A stretch of 64,000 nucleotides of DNA from CAWCDJ01 sp963836015 (lineage in GTDB: Bacteria > Acidobacteriota > Terriglobia > Bryobacterales > Bryobacteraceae), in the NCBI GenBank assembly GCA_963836015.1, contig CAWIIF010000013.1, forward strand, positions 1 to 64,000. The letters are read 5' to 3'. The notes below the pieces were generated by a model that saw only the letters and a list, made by a program, of their open reading frames with translations, ran no database searches and was not told the origin of the DNA. The translations under genes and the position numbers were made by a program. Of the stretch, positions 29,265 through 37,782 are shown piece after piece (positions within the stretch are counted from its first letter, which is position 1; each line of letters opens with the position of its first letter).

Positions 29265-29934
29265 GGCCCGCCTCTTCGAAGCCCTTGCGCCGCAGCAGGC
29301 AGGCGTCGCACTGCCCGCACGGGCGGCCGTCCGGACCCGGATCGTAGCAGCTGAACGTCAGCCCGAAATCGATACCGAGCTCGTGCGCCTTGCGAACGAT
29401 CTCCGCCTTGGTGAGCCGCAGCAGGGGCGTATGGATCTTGAGATGCGTGCGGCCTTCAACGGCGGCCTTGGTGGCCAGGTTGGCCATGCGCTCGTAGGCT
29501 TCAATGTATTCCGGCCGGCAATCGGGGTAGCCCGAGTAATCGAGCGCGTTCACACCGATAAAGATGTGGGAGCTTTCGAGCACCTCGGCCCAGGCCAGCG
29601 CGAACGAGAGGAAGATCGTGTTGCGCGCAGGCACGTAGGTGACCGGGATGCCGCTGCCCATCTCCGCGGCCGATCGCGACTTCGGCACGTCGATCTCGCT
29701 GGTGAGGGCCGAGCCGCCAAAAGCATCCAGGCCGATTTTGGCCACCAGGTGCCGCTCGGCGCCCAGCGCGGCCGCTATGCGCGCGGCGGCCTCCAGTTCG
29801 ATCTTGTGCCGCTGCCCGTAGTCGAACGAGAGCGCGTAGCAGGCGTACCCTTCGCGGCGCGCCAGCGCCAGGCACGTGGAAGAATCGAGGCCTCCGCTCA
29901 GGAGGCAAACGGCTTTATTTGGAGAAGCGGCCAC
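29251..29934 (-). CDS. queC: 7-cyano-7-deazaguanine (preQ0) synthase
   Basis: About 227 residues from GTG 29934. The PP-loop ATP motif LLSGGLDSSTCLALA is near the N-terminus, with FDYGQRHKIELEAA and VPARNTIFLSFALAWAE. The C-terminal zinc site is CYDPGPDGRPCGQCDACLLR. It uses ATP and ammonia to turn carboxydeazaguanine, the QueE product, into preQ0. With queE downstream the pair covers two consecutive steps; queD/queF are not in the window. The GTG start sits 28 bases from the divergent glycosyltransferase start. Confidence 0.96.
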   Translation of the reverse strand: MAASPNKAVCLLSGGLDSSTCLALARREGYACYALSFDYGQRHKIELEAAARIAAALGAERHLVAKIGLDAFGGSALTSEIDVPKSRSAAEMGSGIPVTYVPARNTIFLSFALAWAEVLESSHIFIGVNALDYSGYPDCRPEYIEAYERMANLATKAAVEGRTHLKIHTPLLRLTKAEIVRKAHELGIDFGLTFSCYDPGPDGRPCGQCDACLLRRKGFEEAGLEDR

Positions 29935-29945
29935 AGTGAGTCCTC

Positions 29946-29951
29946 TATAAT
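29946..29951 (+). promoter_or_regulatory. -10 box of the GT4 glycosyltransferase gene
   Basis: A perfect TATAAT lies 11 bases before the GTG start at 29963 and inside the 28-base queC/glycosyltransferase divergent gap. The transcript would be leaderless or nearly so. Confidence 0.4.
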
Positions 29952-29962
29952 TGTAGCGGCCC

Positions 29963-31006
29963 GTGCGAATCCGATTCCTCACCTCCACTCCGCTCGACAT
30001 CGGGCGCGGCAGCGGCACTTACGTGGGGATCCACGTGCTTGCCCGCGCGCTCGAGCAACTGGGCCACCGCGTGGAGTACGAGACCCCAAGGATCGAGCTG
30101 CCGGTCTACACAGCGCAGCGGCTGCTCTTCAATCGCCGGTTGCGGCCTTCCCGGGAGTTCGACCTCACCGTGGGTTTCGATATGGACGGCTACCGCATCG
30201 CCGGACCGCCGGGCCACATCGCTTCACTCAAGGGCGTGATTGCCGACGAGGTGCGGTTCGAGGCGGGGCTCACGCGGTTCACCATGGGGATCCAGGCGCG
30301 CTGCGAGCGCAAACACGTGCAGCGTGCGGTGCGCGTCCTGGCCACCAGCCGGTATTCGGCGGAGCGGGCGCGCGAGTTTTACGGGCTGAAAGACGCGCCC
30401 GCCGTAGTGCCGGAACTGATTGACTTGGAGGAATGGCGGAAGGCGCTCGGCAGCGCGGCGGGGCAGGCCGGGAGGCCTACCCTACTGTATGTCGGCAGGC
30501 TCTACCGGCGGAAGCGGGTGGATGTGCTGCTGCGGGCGGCGGCGATCCTGCGCGGGCGCATCCAGGTTCGGATCGTTGGGAACGGGCCGTGCGCAGCGGA
30601 CTTGCAGCGGCTCTCCGGTGAGCTGAAGCTGGGGGACACCGTGACCTGGCTCGGCGACGTCTCCCGCGCTACTCTGGCCGCCGAGTACCGGCACGCCGGG
30701 ATCTTCTGCCTGCCGAGCGTGCAGGAGGGCTTCGGCATCGTGCTGCTGGAGGCCATGGCGGCCGGCATCCCGATCGTTGCGTCGCGCGCAGCGGCGATCC
30801 CCGAAGTGGTCCCGCACGGGCTTCTCGTAGAGCCGGACAGCGCCGAAGCGCTGGCGGCGGGAATCGAAGAGCTCTCCGGGGATCCCGGCCGCCGTGCCGA
30901 ACTGGCACGCCGGGGAGCGGAGTGGGTGGAGCAGTTCGACACTCCGTGTGTGGCCAACCTCTTCCTGGAAGCCGTCGGGGCCGCGGCTACCGGTAGTTCA
31001 GCGTGA
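29963..31006 (+). CDS. Glycosyltransferase family 4 protein
   Basis: A 347-residue GT-B retaining glycosyltransferase. The N-terminal acceptor domain starts RIRFLTSTPLDIGRGSGTYV. The C-terminal nucleotide-sugar domain has PTLLYVGRLYRRKRVDVLL and the E-x7-E motif EGFGIVLLEAMAAG. It probably adds a hexose to a cell-surface glycan or lipid; donor and acceptor are unknown, and no other glycan genes are adjacent. Its last 20 bases overlap the end of the convergent anti-sigma gene. Confidence 0.9.
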   Translation: MRIRFLTSTPLDIGRGSGTYVGIHVLARALEQLGHRVEYETPRIELPVYTAQRLLFNRRLRPSREFDLTVGFDMDGYRIAGPPGHIASLKGVIADEVRFEAGLTRFTMGIQARCERKHVQRAVRVLATSRYSAERAREFYGLKDAPAVVPELIDLEEWRKALGSAAGQAGRPTLLYVGRLYRRKRVDVLLRAAAILRGRIQVRIVGNGPCAADLQRLSGELKLGDTVTWLGDVSRATLAAEYRHAGIFCLPSVQEGFGIVLLEAMAAGIPIVASRAAAIPEVVPHGLLVEPDSAEALAAGIEELSGDPGRRAELARRGAEWVEQFDTPCVANLFLEAVGAAATGSSA

Positions 31007-32087
31007 TCGGGAACATCACGTTCTGCCCGTTATTCGGGCCGACTACATAGGTGGACCGCTGGCCGGCGTCCGATGAGGTCTCGACGGTAGTGCCTAGCGA
31101 TCCGGCGACCACCGCCTGCTGCCTGCGTGAGAAAGACACTCGCAGTTCGGTCTCTTCCGGCTTCAGCACCGGGGTGACGAACTGAGTCATCTGCTGGACG
31201 AAGCCGGAAGCCACTACGCGCGTGCGCGACCCGTTGACGACGGTGACCGTGAGATACCCGCTTTCGTTCGGCTGGAGGCTGAGCTGGACCACATCGCCCT
31301 TCTTCAGGTCTTCCTGATCGGCGGCGGCGAACTCCCCGTCCGGCTGCTTCCGCAGAATCGTATAACGCACGCCCAGGCGGGTGTAGCCCGCGGTAGCCGC
31401 CCGCATGGTCACCGCATTCCCGGCCACCCCGGCCATCGCGCGGCTCTCGACGGGCTTGGACTCGGCCACGGCGTCCGTCGCCGCTTCCCGGCGCTTGTAG
31501 AACATCGCCTGCGCGTCCGGCGGCGCCGCGGGCACTCCGCCCACCACTCCGCCCATCGCACCTCCTTGCGGACGGAGCCCGAACACCGGCGGCGCTGCTT
31601 CCAGTTTGGGAGACACCACTTCGGGAGGAGGCGCGACCTCCGCATTCTGCCGCACTGGCGCAGCGGCGGGAGGAGGGGCGTGAAACACTTTGGTTCGCAC
31701 AGGCGGCTGCGCCGGTTTGTCCGCGGCGGCCGGCGTAGGTGGAGGGGCCGCTACTGGCGTAGGCCCCATGTCCCTCACCTGTGCCACCTCTCGCGGCGCC
31801 TCTCTATGCGTTCCCAGGAACACCAAAACCGCCACCACCGCGACTCCGGCCACCGCCGGACGCCACCACACGCGGTACCACGGCGCCGGGCGTTCCTCGA
31901 TCGCCGCCAGAAGCTGCGCTCGCGCGGCGGGCTCGCGCAGAAGATCGTGAAGCGGCTGCTCCTTCGCCAGGGCGTCGAACAATTCCTGGTCATCGAGCGC
32001 GGCGGCAAACAGCGCCTCCTGCTCCTCGGGAGTGAGGGTGCCGGTGGCGTATCCGCCCAACAGCTTGTGGATCTCTTCCCGGCTCAT
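30987..32087 (-). CDS. Anti-sigma factor with one membrane helix and a C-terminal DUF4384-like domain
   Basis: A 366-residue protein. The cytoplasmic N-terminus (MSREEIHKLLGGYATGTLTP, then a helical segment to about 80) is the anti-sigma type domain. A single membrane helix follows (AVAGVAVVAVLVFLG). Then comes a long Pro/Ala linker (about 115-235) and a C-terminal beta domain with RYTILRKQPDGEFAAADQED and GDVVQLSLQPNESGYLTVTV, resembling DUF4384. This layout suggests sensing outside the membrane with sequestration of the sigma factor inside. The ATG overlaps the sigma stop (ATGA), so sigma and anti-sigma are made together. Confidence 0.8.
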   Translation of the reverse strand: MSREEIHKLLGGYATGTLTPEEQEALFAAALDDQELFDALAKEQPLHDLLREPAARAQLLAAIEERPAPWYRVWWRPAVAGVAVVAVLVFLGTHREAPREVAQVRDMGPTPVAAPPPTPAAADKPAQPPVRTKVFHAPPPAAAPVRQNAEVAPPPEVVSPKLEAAPPVFGLRPQGGAMGGVVGGVPAAPPDAQAMFYKRREAATDAVAESKPVESRAMAGVAGNAVTMRAATAGYTRLGVRYTILRKQPDGEFAAADQEDLKKGDVVQLSLQPNESGYLTVTVVNGSRTRVVASGFVQQMTQFVTPVLKPEETELRVSFSRRQQAVVAGSLGTTVETSSDAGQRSTYVVGPNNGQNVMFPITLNYR

Positions 32088-32593
32088 CGCTTTCCCTTTT
32101 CCCAATCGCCGCCCATCAGCTCCAGCAGGTTCTTCCGGCAGCGGTGGTCCCACGTGTAAACCGTGTTGAGGGCGCCCGCCCCCATGATCTCCTGGATCTC
32201 GGGAAATGTCTTCCCCTGGAGCTTCAGGCGGACCAGCTCGCGGCACCGGCCGCCCAACTGGCTCACGGCGCGGGTGAGCCGCTCCAGCATCTCCTTCCGT
32301 TCGAACGCGTCCGCCGGGCTGGAATCCAGGTCGGGCAGCGGAATGTCAGTGATCGAGACCTGCGTATACTCGCCGCGGCGCACCGTTTTCCGGCGCAAAC
32401 TCATGATTTTAAAGCGTACAATCTGCAGCGAAAGCGGCAGCAGGTCTTCCGGGCGCTCCAGGTGCGCGTATTTTTCATGCAGCAGCATGAGCACCTCCTG
32501 GGCCAGATCCTCGGCAACGTCCCTCGATAAATGGGATGCCGCGAAAGCGACAATCCTTTCACGGAGCCGGGCGAGGATCTCTTCACGCGTCAC
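32084..32593 (-). CDS. ECF-type RNA polymerase sigma factor
   Basis: A 169-residue sigma-70-family protein from GTG 32593. Region 2 contains LSRDVAEDLAQEVLMLLHEK and LSLQIVRFKIMSLRRKTVRR. Region 4 contains LGGRCRELVRLKLQGKTFPE and a recognition helix around NTVYTWDHRCRKNLLEL. The GTG overlaps the stop of the YjdF-like gene (GTGA) and its stop overlaps the anti-sigma ATG. The regulon is unknown; autoregulation of the operon is plausible. Confidence 0.9.
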   Translation of the reverse strand: MTREEILARLRERIVAFAASHLSRDVAEDLAQEVLMLLHEKYAHLERPEDLLPLSLQIVRFKIMSLRRKTVRRGEYTQVSITDIPLPDLDSSPADAFERKEMLERLTRAVSQLGGRCRELVRLKLQGKTFPEIQEIMGAGALNTVYTWDHRCRKNLLELMGGDWEKGKR

Positions 32594-33228
32594 GCCGCCG
32601 TCTCCACCCGTACCTTTCCTTTTGCCAGCGCACGGTCGTGCAGGCGCGAGAGCAGCACCAGCGCGCAAGTAGCGCCGATCAGGCACCAGGTCATGTCCCA
32701 TTGGGTATCCCACGGATCCCCCTGGCCGCCCAGAAAAGCGTCGGCTGCGGTCCCCGTGACCTTGGCGGCTGCAAATTCGAATAGCTCATACATCGCGCTG
32801 ATCCCCATGCAGACGCCCATGATCAGCGCCACCAGCAGCTTGCCGCGCCGCAGCGGGGTGGTCCGCAGCAGCACCTCGCGAACGATCATCGCCGGCACGA
32901 ATCCCTGGGCGAAATGCCCGAGCCGGTCGTAGTAGTTGCGGTCCAGATGGAACGCGTCCTTGATCCAGTTGAACACCGGCATCTCAGAGTACGTGTAGTG
33001 CCCGCCCACCATCAGGATCGACGCGTGGATGGCGATCAGCGTGTACACCAGGTTCGTGAAGCGCAGCCTGGGATAGAGCCAGATCAGCGCCGGAATCGCG
33101 ATCATGGCCGGCACAGTTTCGAGAAACCAGGTGAACAGGTCGTGGCACCCGATCAGGGACCAGACGAACACCGCGCAGACGGCCGCCAGCAGCGCGGCGG
33201 GCGTCCGGTCGTCAGGCGCGAGGGTCAT
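32590..33228 (-). CDS. YjdF/DUF2238 family inner-membrane protein
   Basis: A 212-residue membrane protein with about six hydrophobic segments. The family signature lies in the loop KDAFHLDRNYYDRLGHFAQG with the conserved GHYTYSEMP before it, and QGDPWDTQWDMTWCLIGATC near the end. Function is not established for this family. It overlaps the carboxylase stop (ATGA) and the sigma start (GTGA), so it is translated in a chain with both. Confidence 0.88.
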   Translation of the reverse strand: MTLAPDDRTPAALLAAVCAVFVWSLIGCHDLFTWFLETVPAMIAIPALIWLYPRLRFTNLVYTLIAIHASILMVGGHYTYSEMPVFNWIKDAFHLDRNYYDRLGHFAQGFVPAMIVREVLLRTTPLRRGKLLVALIMGVCMGISAMYELFEFAAAKVTGTAADAFLGGQGDPWDTQWDMTWCLIGATCALVLLSRLHDRALAKGKVRVETAA

Positions 33229-34766
33229 AAAGGAATGTTTCCGTGCTTTTTTCGCGGCATCGTATCCACCTTGTTCTCCAGCATGCGCAGCGCGCGGATC
33301 ACCCGCGGCCTGGTCTCGTGCGGCTCGATTACGTCATCGACATAACCGCGCTCGGCCGCCACAAACGGGTTGGCAAAGCGCTCGCGAAACTCCTCGATCT
33401 TCTGCTGCCGGGCGCCCTCCTGGTCGTCGGCGGCCGCCAGTTCGCGGCGGTACACGATATTGACCGCGCCCTCCGGCCCCATCACCGCGATCTCCGCCGT
33501 GGGCCACGCCAGGTTGATGTCGGTGCGTATGTGCTTCGATCCCATCACGCAGTACGCCCCGCCGTAGGCCTTGCGGGTGATCACCGTAATCTTGGGGACG
33601 GTGGCCTCGGCGAAGGCGAACAGCAGCTTCGCGCCGTGCCGGATGATGCCGCCGAACTCCTGGCCGGTACCGGGCAGAAAGCCGGGGACGTCTTCGAACG
33701 TCAGCAGCGGGATATTGAAGGCGTCGCAAAAGCGCACGAAGCGCGCGCCCTTCACCGACGAATTGATATCCAGGCATCCCGCCAGGAATGCCGGCTGGTT
33801 CGCCACGATGCCGATGGCGCGCCCGTCCATGCGGGCGAAGCCGACCACGATGTTCTTCGCCCAATGCTCGTGCACCTCGAAGAATTCGCCGTCGTCCACC
33901 ACCCGGTGGATGACGTCCTTCATGTCATACGGCATGCTGGATTCCTGCGGCACGATGGCGTCGAGCGCGGCATCCATTCGGTCGATGGGATCGCTGGACG
34001 CGCGGCGCGGCGGATCTTCCCGATTGTTCTGCGGCAGGTAGCTGAGCAGCTCGCGGATCATGCGCAGGCACTCGGCGTCATCGGATGCCACGAAGTGGCC
34101 CACTCCGCTCACCGAATTGTGGGTCATCGAGCCGCCCAGCTCTTCCTTGGTGACATCCTCGTGGGTGACCGTCTTGATGACGTCCGGCCCGGTCACGAAC
34201 ATGTAGCTGGTGTGGTCCACCATGAAGACGAAATCGGTGATGGCGGGCGAGTAGACCGCGCCGCCCGCGCACGGCCCCATGATCGCCGAGATCTGCGGCA
34301 CCACGCCGCTCGCCAGCGTATTGCGCAGGAAGATGTCGGCGTATCCGGCCAGCGAGACGACGCCCTCCTGAATGCGCGCGCCGCCGGAATCGTTCAAGCC
34401 GATTACCGGGGCCCCGGTCTTGAGCGCGAGATCCATGATCTTGCAGATCTTCTGCGCATTGCTCTCGGAAAGCGACCCGCCGAAGACCGTGAAATCCTGC
34501 GCAAACACATAGACCAGCCGGCCGTCTACGCGGCCATAGCCGGTCACGAAGCCGTCTCCCGGCACCACCTGCTCGTCCATCCCGAAATCCCGGCAGCGGT
34601 GGGTGACCAGCTTATCGAGTTCCTCGAAGGAGCCTTCGTCGAGCAGCAGCTCGATGCGCTCGCGGGCGGAGAGCTTGCCCTCCTTATGCTGGCGCGCGCG
34701 GCGCTCCGGCCCGCCGCCTTGCTCGGCGGCCGCGTGGCGCCGCCGCAATTCGTCGAGGCGATTCAT
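33225..34766 (-). CDS. Acyl-CoA carboxylase beta subunit (propionyl-CoA carboxylase/methylmalonyl-CoA decarboxylase type)
   Basis: A 513-residue carboxyltransferase of the PccB/MmdA family. The N-terminus MNRLDELRRRHAAAEQGGGP is typical. The crotonase-like fold shows VFAQDFTVFGGSLSESNAQK, GLNDSGGARIQEGV, the oxyanion region GPCAGGAVYSPAITDFVFMV and, in the second half, DVPGFLPGTGQEFGGIIRHG and KAYGGAYCVMGSKH. It transfers CO2 between biotin and an acyl-CoA, probably propionyl/methylmalonyl-CoA. The biotin carboxylase and carrier partners are not nearby. It starts five bases after the glycosyltransferase stop. Confidence 0.94.
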   Translation of the reverse strand: MNRLDELRRRHAAAEQGGGPERRARQHKEGKLSARERIELLLDEGSFEELDKLVTHRCRDFGMDEQVVPGDGFVTGYGRVDGRLVYVFAQDFTVFGGSLSESNAQKICKIMDLALKTGAPVIGLNDSGGARIQEGVVSLAGYADIFLRNTLASGVVPQISAIMGPCAGGAVYSPAITDFVFMVDHTSYMFVTGPDVIKTVTHEDVTKEELGGSMTHNSVSGVGHFVASDDAECLRMIRELLSYLPQNNREDPPRRASSDPIDRMDAALDAIVPQESSMPYDMKDVIHRVVDDGEFFEVHEHWAKNIVVGFARMDGRAIGIVANQPAFLAGCLDINSSVKGARFVRFCDAFNIPLLTFEDVPGFLPGTGQEFGGIIRHGAKLLFAFAEATVPKITVITRKAYGGAYCVMGSKHIRTDINLAWPTAEIAVMGPEGAVNIVYRRELAAADDQEGARQQKIEEFRERFANPFVAAERGYVDDVIEPHETRPRVIRALRMLENKVDTMPRKKHGNIPL

Positions 34767-34771
34767 CGGCA

Positions 34772-35896
34772 CTATTGTACGAGTTCGAAGCGTCCGTCCG
34801 GCAGCAGATAGTATTTGCGGCCCCGCCAGACGATGGTGTTTCCGAAGAACCCGCCGGCCCACGCCAGCAGGCTCGCGATGTCCTGGAACGGCACCAGCCA
34901 CCACAGCCGCCGGATCAGCGGGTCCCGCAAAGCATGCTCCGCCGTCGCCCACCCCGCAGCCGCACGCAGCGCAATCGCCGCCGCCGCGACCGGCCACCAA
35001 GCCGGCCATACGGCCCACAGCAGCAAGGCCAGGGGAAGCGGATTGGTAAACACCTGACCCACGTAGCCCCACGGCCGCGAGCGCCGCGTGCTGCGGTTCC
35101 ACCGTAGCCGGTGTTTCACGTTCGGAACGAAAGCCTGCGCGCCGATGCGGTGCTCGATCACGTACGACGACAGAACTACGCCCCAGCCGCGCTCCGCGGC
35201 CAGCTTCCCCATCACGAAGTCTTCCGCCAGGTAGTCCTTCACCGCGTCGAAGCCGCCAATGCGCGCCAGCGCCTCCCGCCGCGCCACGATGGTCGGGCCG
35301 AGAGCGAATTTCATGCCGTCGAGCATGCGGGCCACCAGCACTCCGCCGATGAATTCGGTGTTCAGCCCGACCGCTTGCATGGTCGACCAGAGGCTGCGCC
35401 CCGGCACCGCCCGATACGGACAGGTGGCCAGGCCGAGCGACGGATCCTGGAACTCGGCCGCCACCGTCGCCAGCATATCGGGCGTCACGCGAATGTCGCT
35501 GTCCGACATCACGATCAGGTCGTGCCGCGCCGCGGCCAGCATGCGGTCCAGGCTGAAGACCTTGGCGTTCGGGTACGGCGGCTCGCCGGTCACGATGAGC
35601 CGCGACGGAATCTGCGGGTAGCGCGAGCGCAGTTGCTCCGCCACGCCGATCGCCGGATCGTCCGGATTCCGCACCGCGAAGAGGATTTCGAACTCCGGGT
35701 ACTGCTGCTCGAAGAAGCTCCGCAGATTCTCTTCCAGGCCCTCGTCCACACCGGCGAGCGGCTTCAACACGCTGACGGGAGCCGCGGCCCGGAGCGGCGG
35801 CGGCACGACGGCGCGGTAGCGGATCGCCGCGACGATGGTGAGCACACAATAAACCAGCGAGCCGGCCACCAGGGCCAGCAGGGGCAGCGCGAGCAC
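34772..35896 (-). CDS. HpnI-like glycosyltransferase (ceramide glucosyltransferase/GT21 type)
   Basis: A 374-residue GT2-fold membrane protein with an N-terminal hydrophobic helix, then APVSVLKPLAGVDEGLEENL, which matches HpnI and ceramide glucosyltransferases. The DxD-type motif is VMSDSDIRVTPDML, and the acceptor/catalytic region has DAVKDYLAEDFVMGKLA and KHRLRWNRSTRRSRPWGY. C-terminal helices follow. HpnI adds N-acetylglucosamine to bacteriohopanetetrol; a sphingolipid acceptor is an alternative. Start GTG 35896 leaves a 21-base divergent gap to selB. It is the first gene of the five-gene operon that ends with the anti-sigma factor. Confidence 0.88.
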   Translation of the reverse strand: MLALPLLALVAGSLVYCVLTIVAAIRYRAVVPPPLRAAAPVSVLKPLAGVDEGLEENLRSFFEQQYPEFEILFAVRNPDDPAIGVAEQLRSRYPQIPSRLIVTGEPPYPNAKVFSLDRMLAAARHDLIVMSDSDIRVTPDMLATVAAEFQDPSLGLATCPYRAVPGRSLWSTMQAVGLNTEFIGGVLVARMLDGMKFALGPTIVARREALARIGGFDAVKDYLAEDFVMGKLAAERGWGVVLSSYVIEHRIGAQAFVPNVKHRLRWNRSTRRSRPWGYVGQVFTNPLPLALLLWAVWPAWWPVAAAAIALRAAAGWATAEHALRDPLIRRLWWLVPFQDIASLLAWAGGFFGNTIVWRGRKYYLLPDGRFELVQ

Positions 35897-35917
35897 TTTT
35901 ACACTGTAACAAGCGGC

Positions 35918-37771
35918 ATGAAGCACATCATCGTCGGAACCGCGGGGCATATCGATCACGGCAAGACGGCGCTGGTCAAAGCGCTGACCGGGATCGATGC
36001 CGACCGCCTGGAAGAAGAGAAGCGGCGCGGCATCACCATCGACCTGGGGTTCGCGCACCTCCAGTTGACCCCCTCGCTGCGGCTGGGCTTCGTGGATGTC
36101 CCCGGCCACGAGCGCTTCGTCAAGAACATGCTGGCCGGGGTGGGCGGCATCGACCTCGTGCTGTTCGTGGTCGCGGCCGACGAATCCATCAAGCCCCAGA
36201 CCCGCGAACACTTCGACATCTGCCGCCTGCTGGGGATTCCGCGCGGCATCGTCGCGCTGACCAAGTCGGACCTGGTGGACCCCGACCTGCTCGGACTGGT
36301 GCGCCTCGAAGTCGAGGATCTCGTCGCCGGCTCGTTCCTGGCCGGCGCCCCGGTCGTCCCCGTAAGCTCGACCACCGGCGCGGGCCTCGACGAGCTGCGG
36401 AAAGAGCTGGCGCGCGCCGCCCAGGACGTGCCCGAGAAGAATGCTGCCGGCCACTTCCGCCTGCCCATCGACCGCGTCTTCACCGTCAAGGGTTTCGGCA
36501 CCGTGGTAACCGGCACGCTGATTTCCGGCGCGGTTCACAAGGAGCAGGAGGTGGAGGTCTATCCGGCGGGCCGCCGTCTGCGCGTGCGCGGCGTCCAGGT
36601 GCACGGATCGAAAGCCGAATCGGCGGTCGCCGGTCAGCGCACCGCAGTGAACCTCGCCGATATCGAGCCGGCCGAGTTGCAGCGCGGCGACGTGCTCTCC
36701 GAGCCCGGCATATTCCGCGCCGTCCGGCACCTCGATTGCCGCCTCGACCTGCTGCCCTCCGCCAAGCCGCTCAAGCACCGCGCGCCGGTCCACTTCCATT
36801 CCGGCACGGCGGAGATCGAAGCCGAGGTGCGCCTGCTCTCCGGCCAGGCCACCCTGCCGCCCGGCGCCTCGGCATACGCCAGGATCGTGCTGCGCGACCC
36901 GGCGCTGCTGCTACCCGGCGACCGCTTCATCATTCGCATGTTCTCCCCCGTGGTGACCATCGGCGGCGGCGTGGTGGTGGACACCGGCGAGCGCCGCTAC
37001 CGCAAAGCCGACCGCGTCGAAGAGCGCTTGAACGTGCTCGCCGGACCCGACACCGCGGCGCGCGTCGCCCTGCTGGTGCGGGAATCCGAATTCGGCGTCG
37101 GCCTTCCGGAATTGATCGCGCGAACCGGCCTACGCGGGAACCAGATCGCCGTCGCCGCGCCCTTTTCCATCGACGGCCCGTGGTATGTGGACCGCGCCTG
37201 GTTTCAATCCACGCGCGATCGCCTGGTGAAAGCCGTCCGCGACTTCCACGCGAAGAATCCGCTGCTGCCCGGCATCGCCAAGCAGGACCTGCGCAGCCGC
37301 GAGCTGCCCGACTGCCCGCCGCCGGTGCTCGACGCCCTGATCGCCGATGCGAAGGAACTCGCCGCCGAGGGGGAAACCGTCCGCATTCGCAGCCACAAAG
37401 TGGTGCTGAAGGAGGACGAGGAGCAGGCGCGCACCGCCATAGAGCGCGCGTTCGAAGCAGCGGGGCTGGCCGTCCCGGCGATGGCGGACGTCCTGGCGAA
37501 GTCCGGGGTGGAGGCCGCGCGGGCGCGATCGCTGCTGCAGATCCTGCTGCGCGAGAAGCGGCTGATCCGCGTCAGCGACGGCCTGGTGTTCCACCGCTCG
37601 GCGATCGAGGCCTTGCGCGGGATGCTGGCGGTCCACAAAGCGCAGCGATTCAGCGTCGGCACATTCAAGGATTGGACCGGCATCTCGCGCAAGTACGCGA
37701 TCCCGCTGCTCGAGTTTTTGGATCGCGAGAAGGTCACTCGCCGCGAGGGCGACGAACGGGTTGTGTTGTAG
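35918..37771 (+). CDS. selB: Selenocysteine-specific translation elongation factor
   Basis: A 617-residue GTPase that brings Sec-tRNA to UGA codons carrying a SECIS hairpin. The G domain starts KHIIVGTAGHIDHGKT with RRGITIDLGFAHLQL and FVDVPGHERFVKNMLAGV; the NKxD-like motif is ALTKSDL. Beta-barrel domains follow (RVFTVKGFGTVVTGTLISG), then the C-terminal winged-helix repeats that bind SECIS RNA (about 400-617). selA, selC and selD are not in the window. Presence of selB implies that the organism reads some UGA codons as selenocysteine. Confidence 0.95.
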   Translation: MKHIIVGTAGHIDHGKTALVKALTGIDADRLEEEKRRGITIDLGFAHLQLTPSLRLGFVDVPGHERFVKNMLAGVGGIDLVLFVVAADESIKPQTREHFDICRLLGIPRGIVALTKSDLVDPDLLGLVRLEVEDLVAGSFLAGAPVVPVSSTTGAGLDELRKELARAAQDVPEKNAAGHFRLPIDRVFTVKGFGTVVTGTLISGAVHKEQEVEVYPAGRRLRVRGVQVHGSKAESAVAGQRTAVNLADIEPAELQRGDVLSEPGIFRAVRHLDCRLDLLPSAKPLKHRAPVHFHSGTAEIEAEVRLLSGQATLPPGASAYARIVLRDPALLLPGDRFIIRMFSPVVTIGGGVVVDTGERRYRKADRVEERLNVLAGPDTAARVALLVRESEFGVGLPELIARTGLRGNQIAVAAPFSIDGPWYVDRAWFQSTRDRLVKAVRDFHAKNPLLPGIAKQDLRSRELPDCPPPVLDALIADAKELAAEGETVRIRSHKVVLKEDEEQARTAIERAFEAAGLAVPAMADVLAKSGVEAARARSLLQILLREKRLIRVSDGLVFHRSAIEALRGMLAVHKAQRFSVGTFKDWTGISRKYAIPLLEFLDREKVTRREGDERVVL

Positions 37772-37782
37772 CGCAATGCCGA

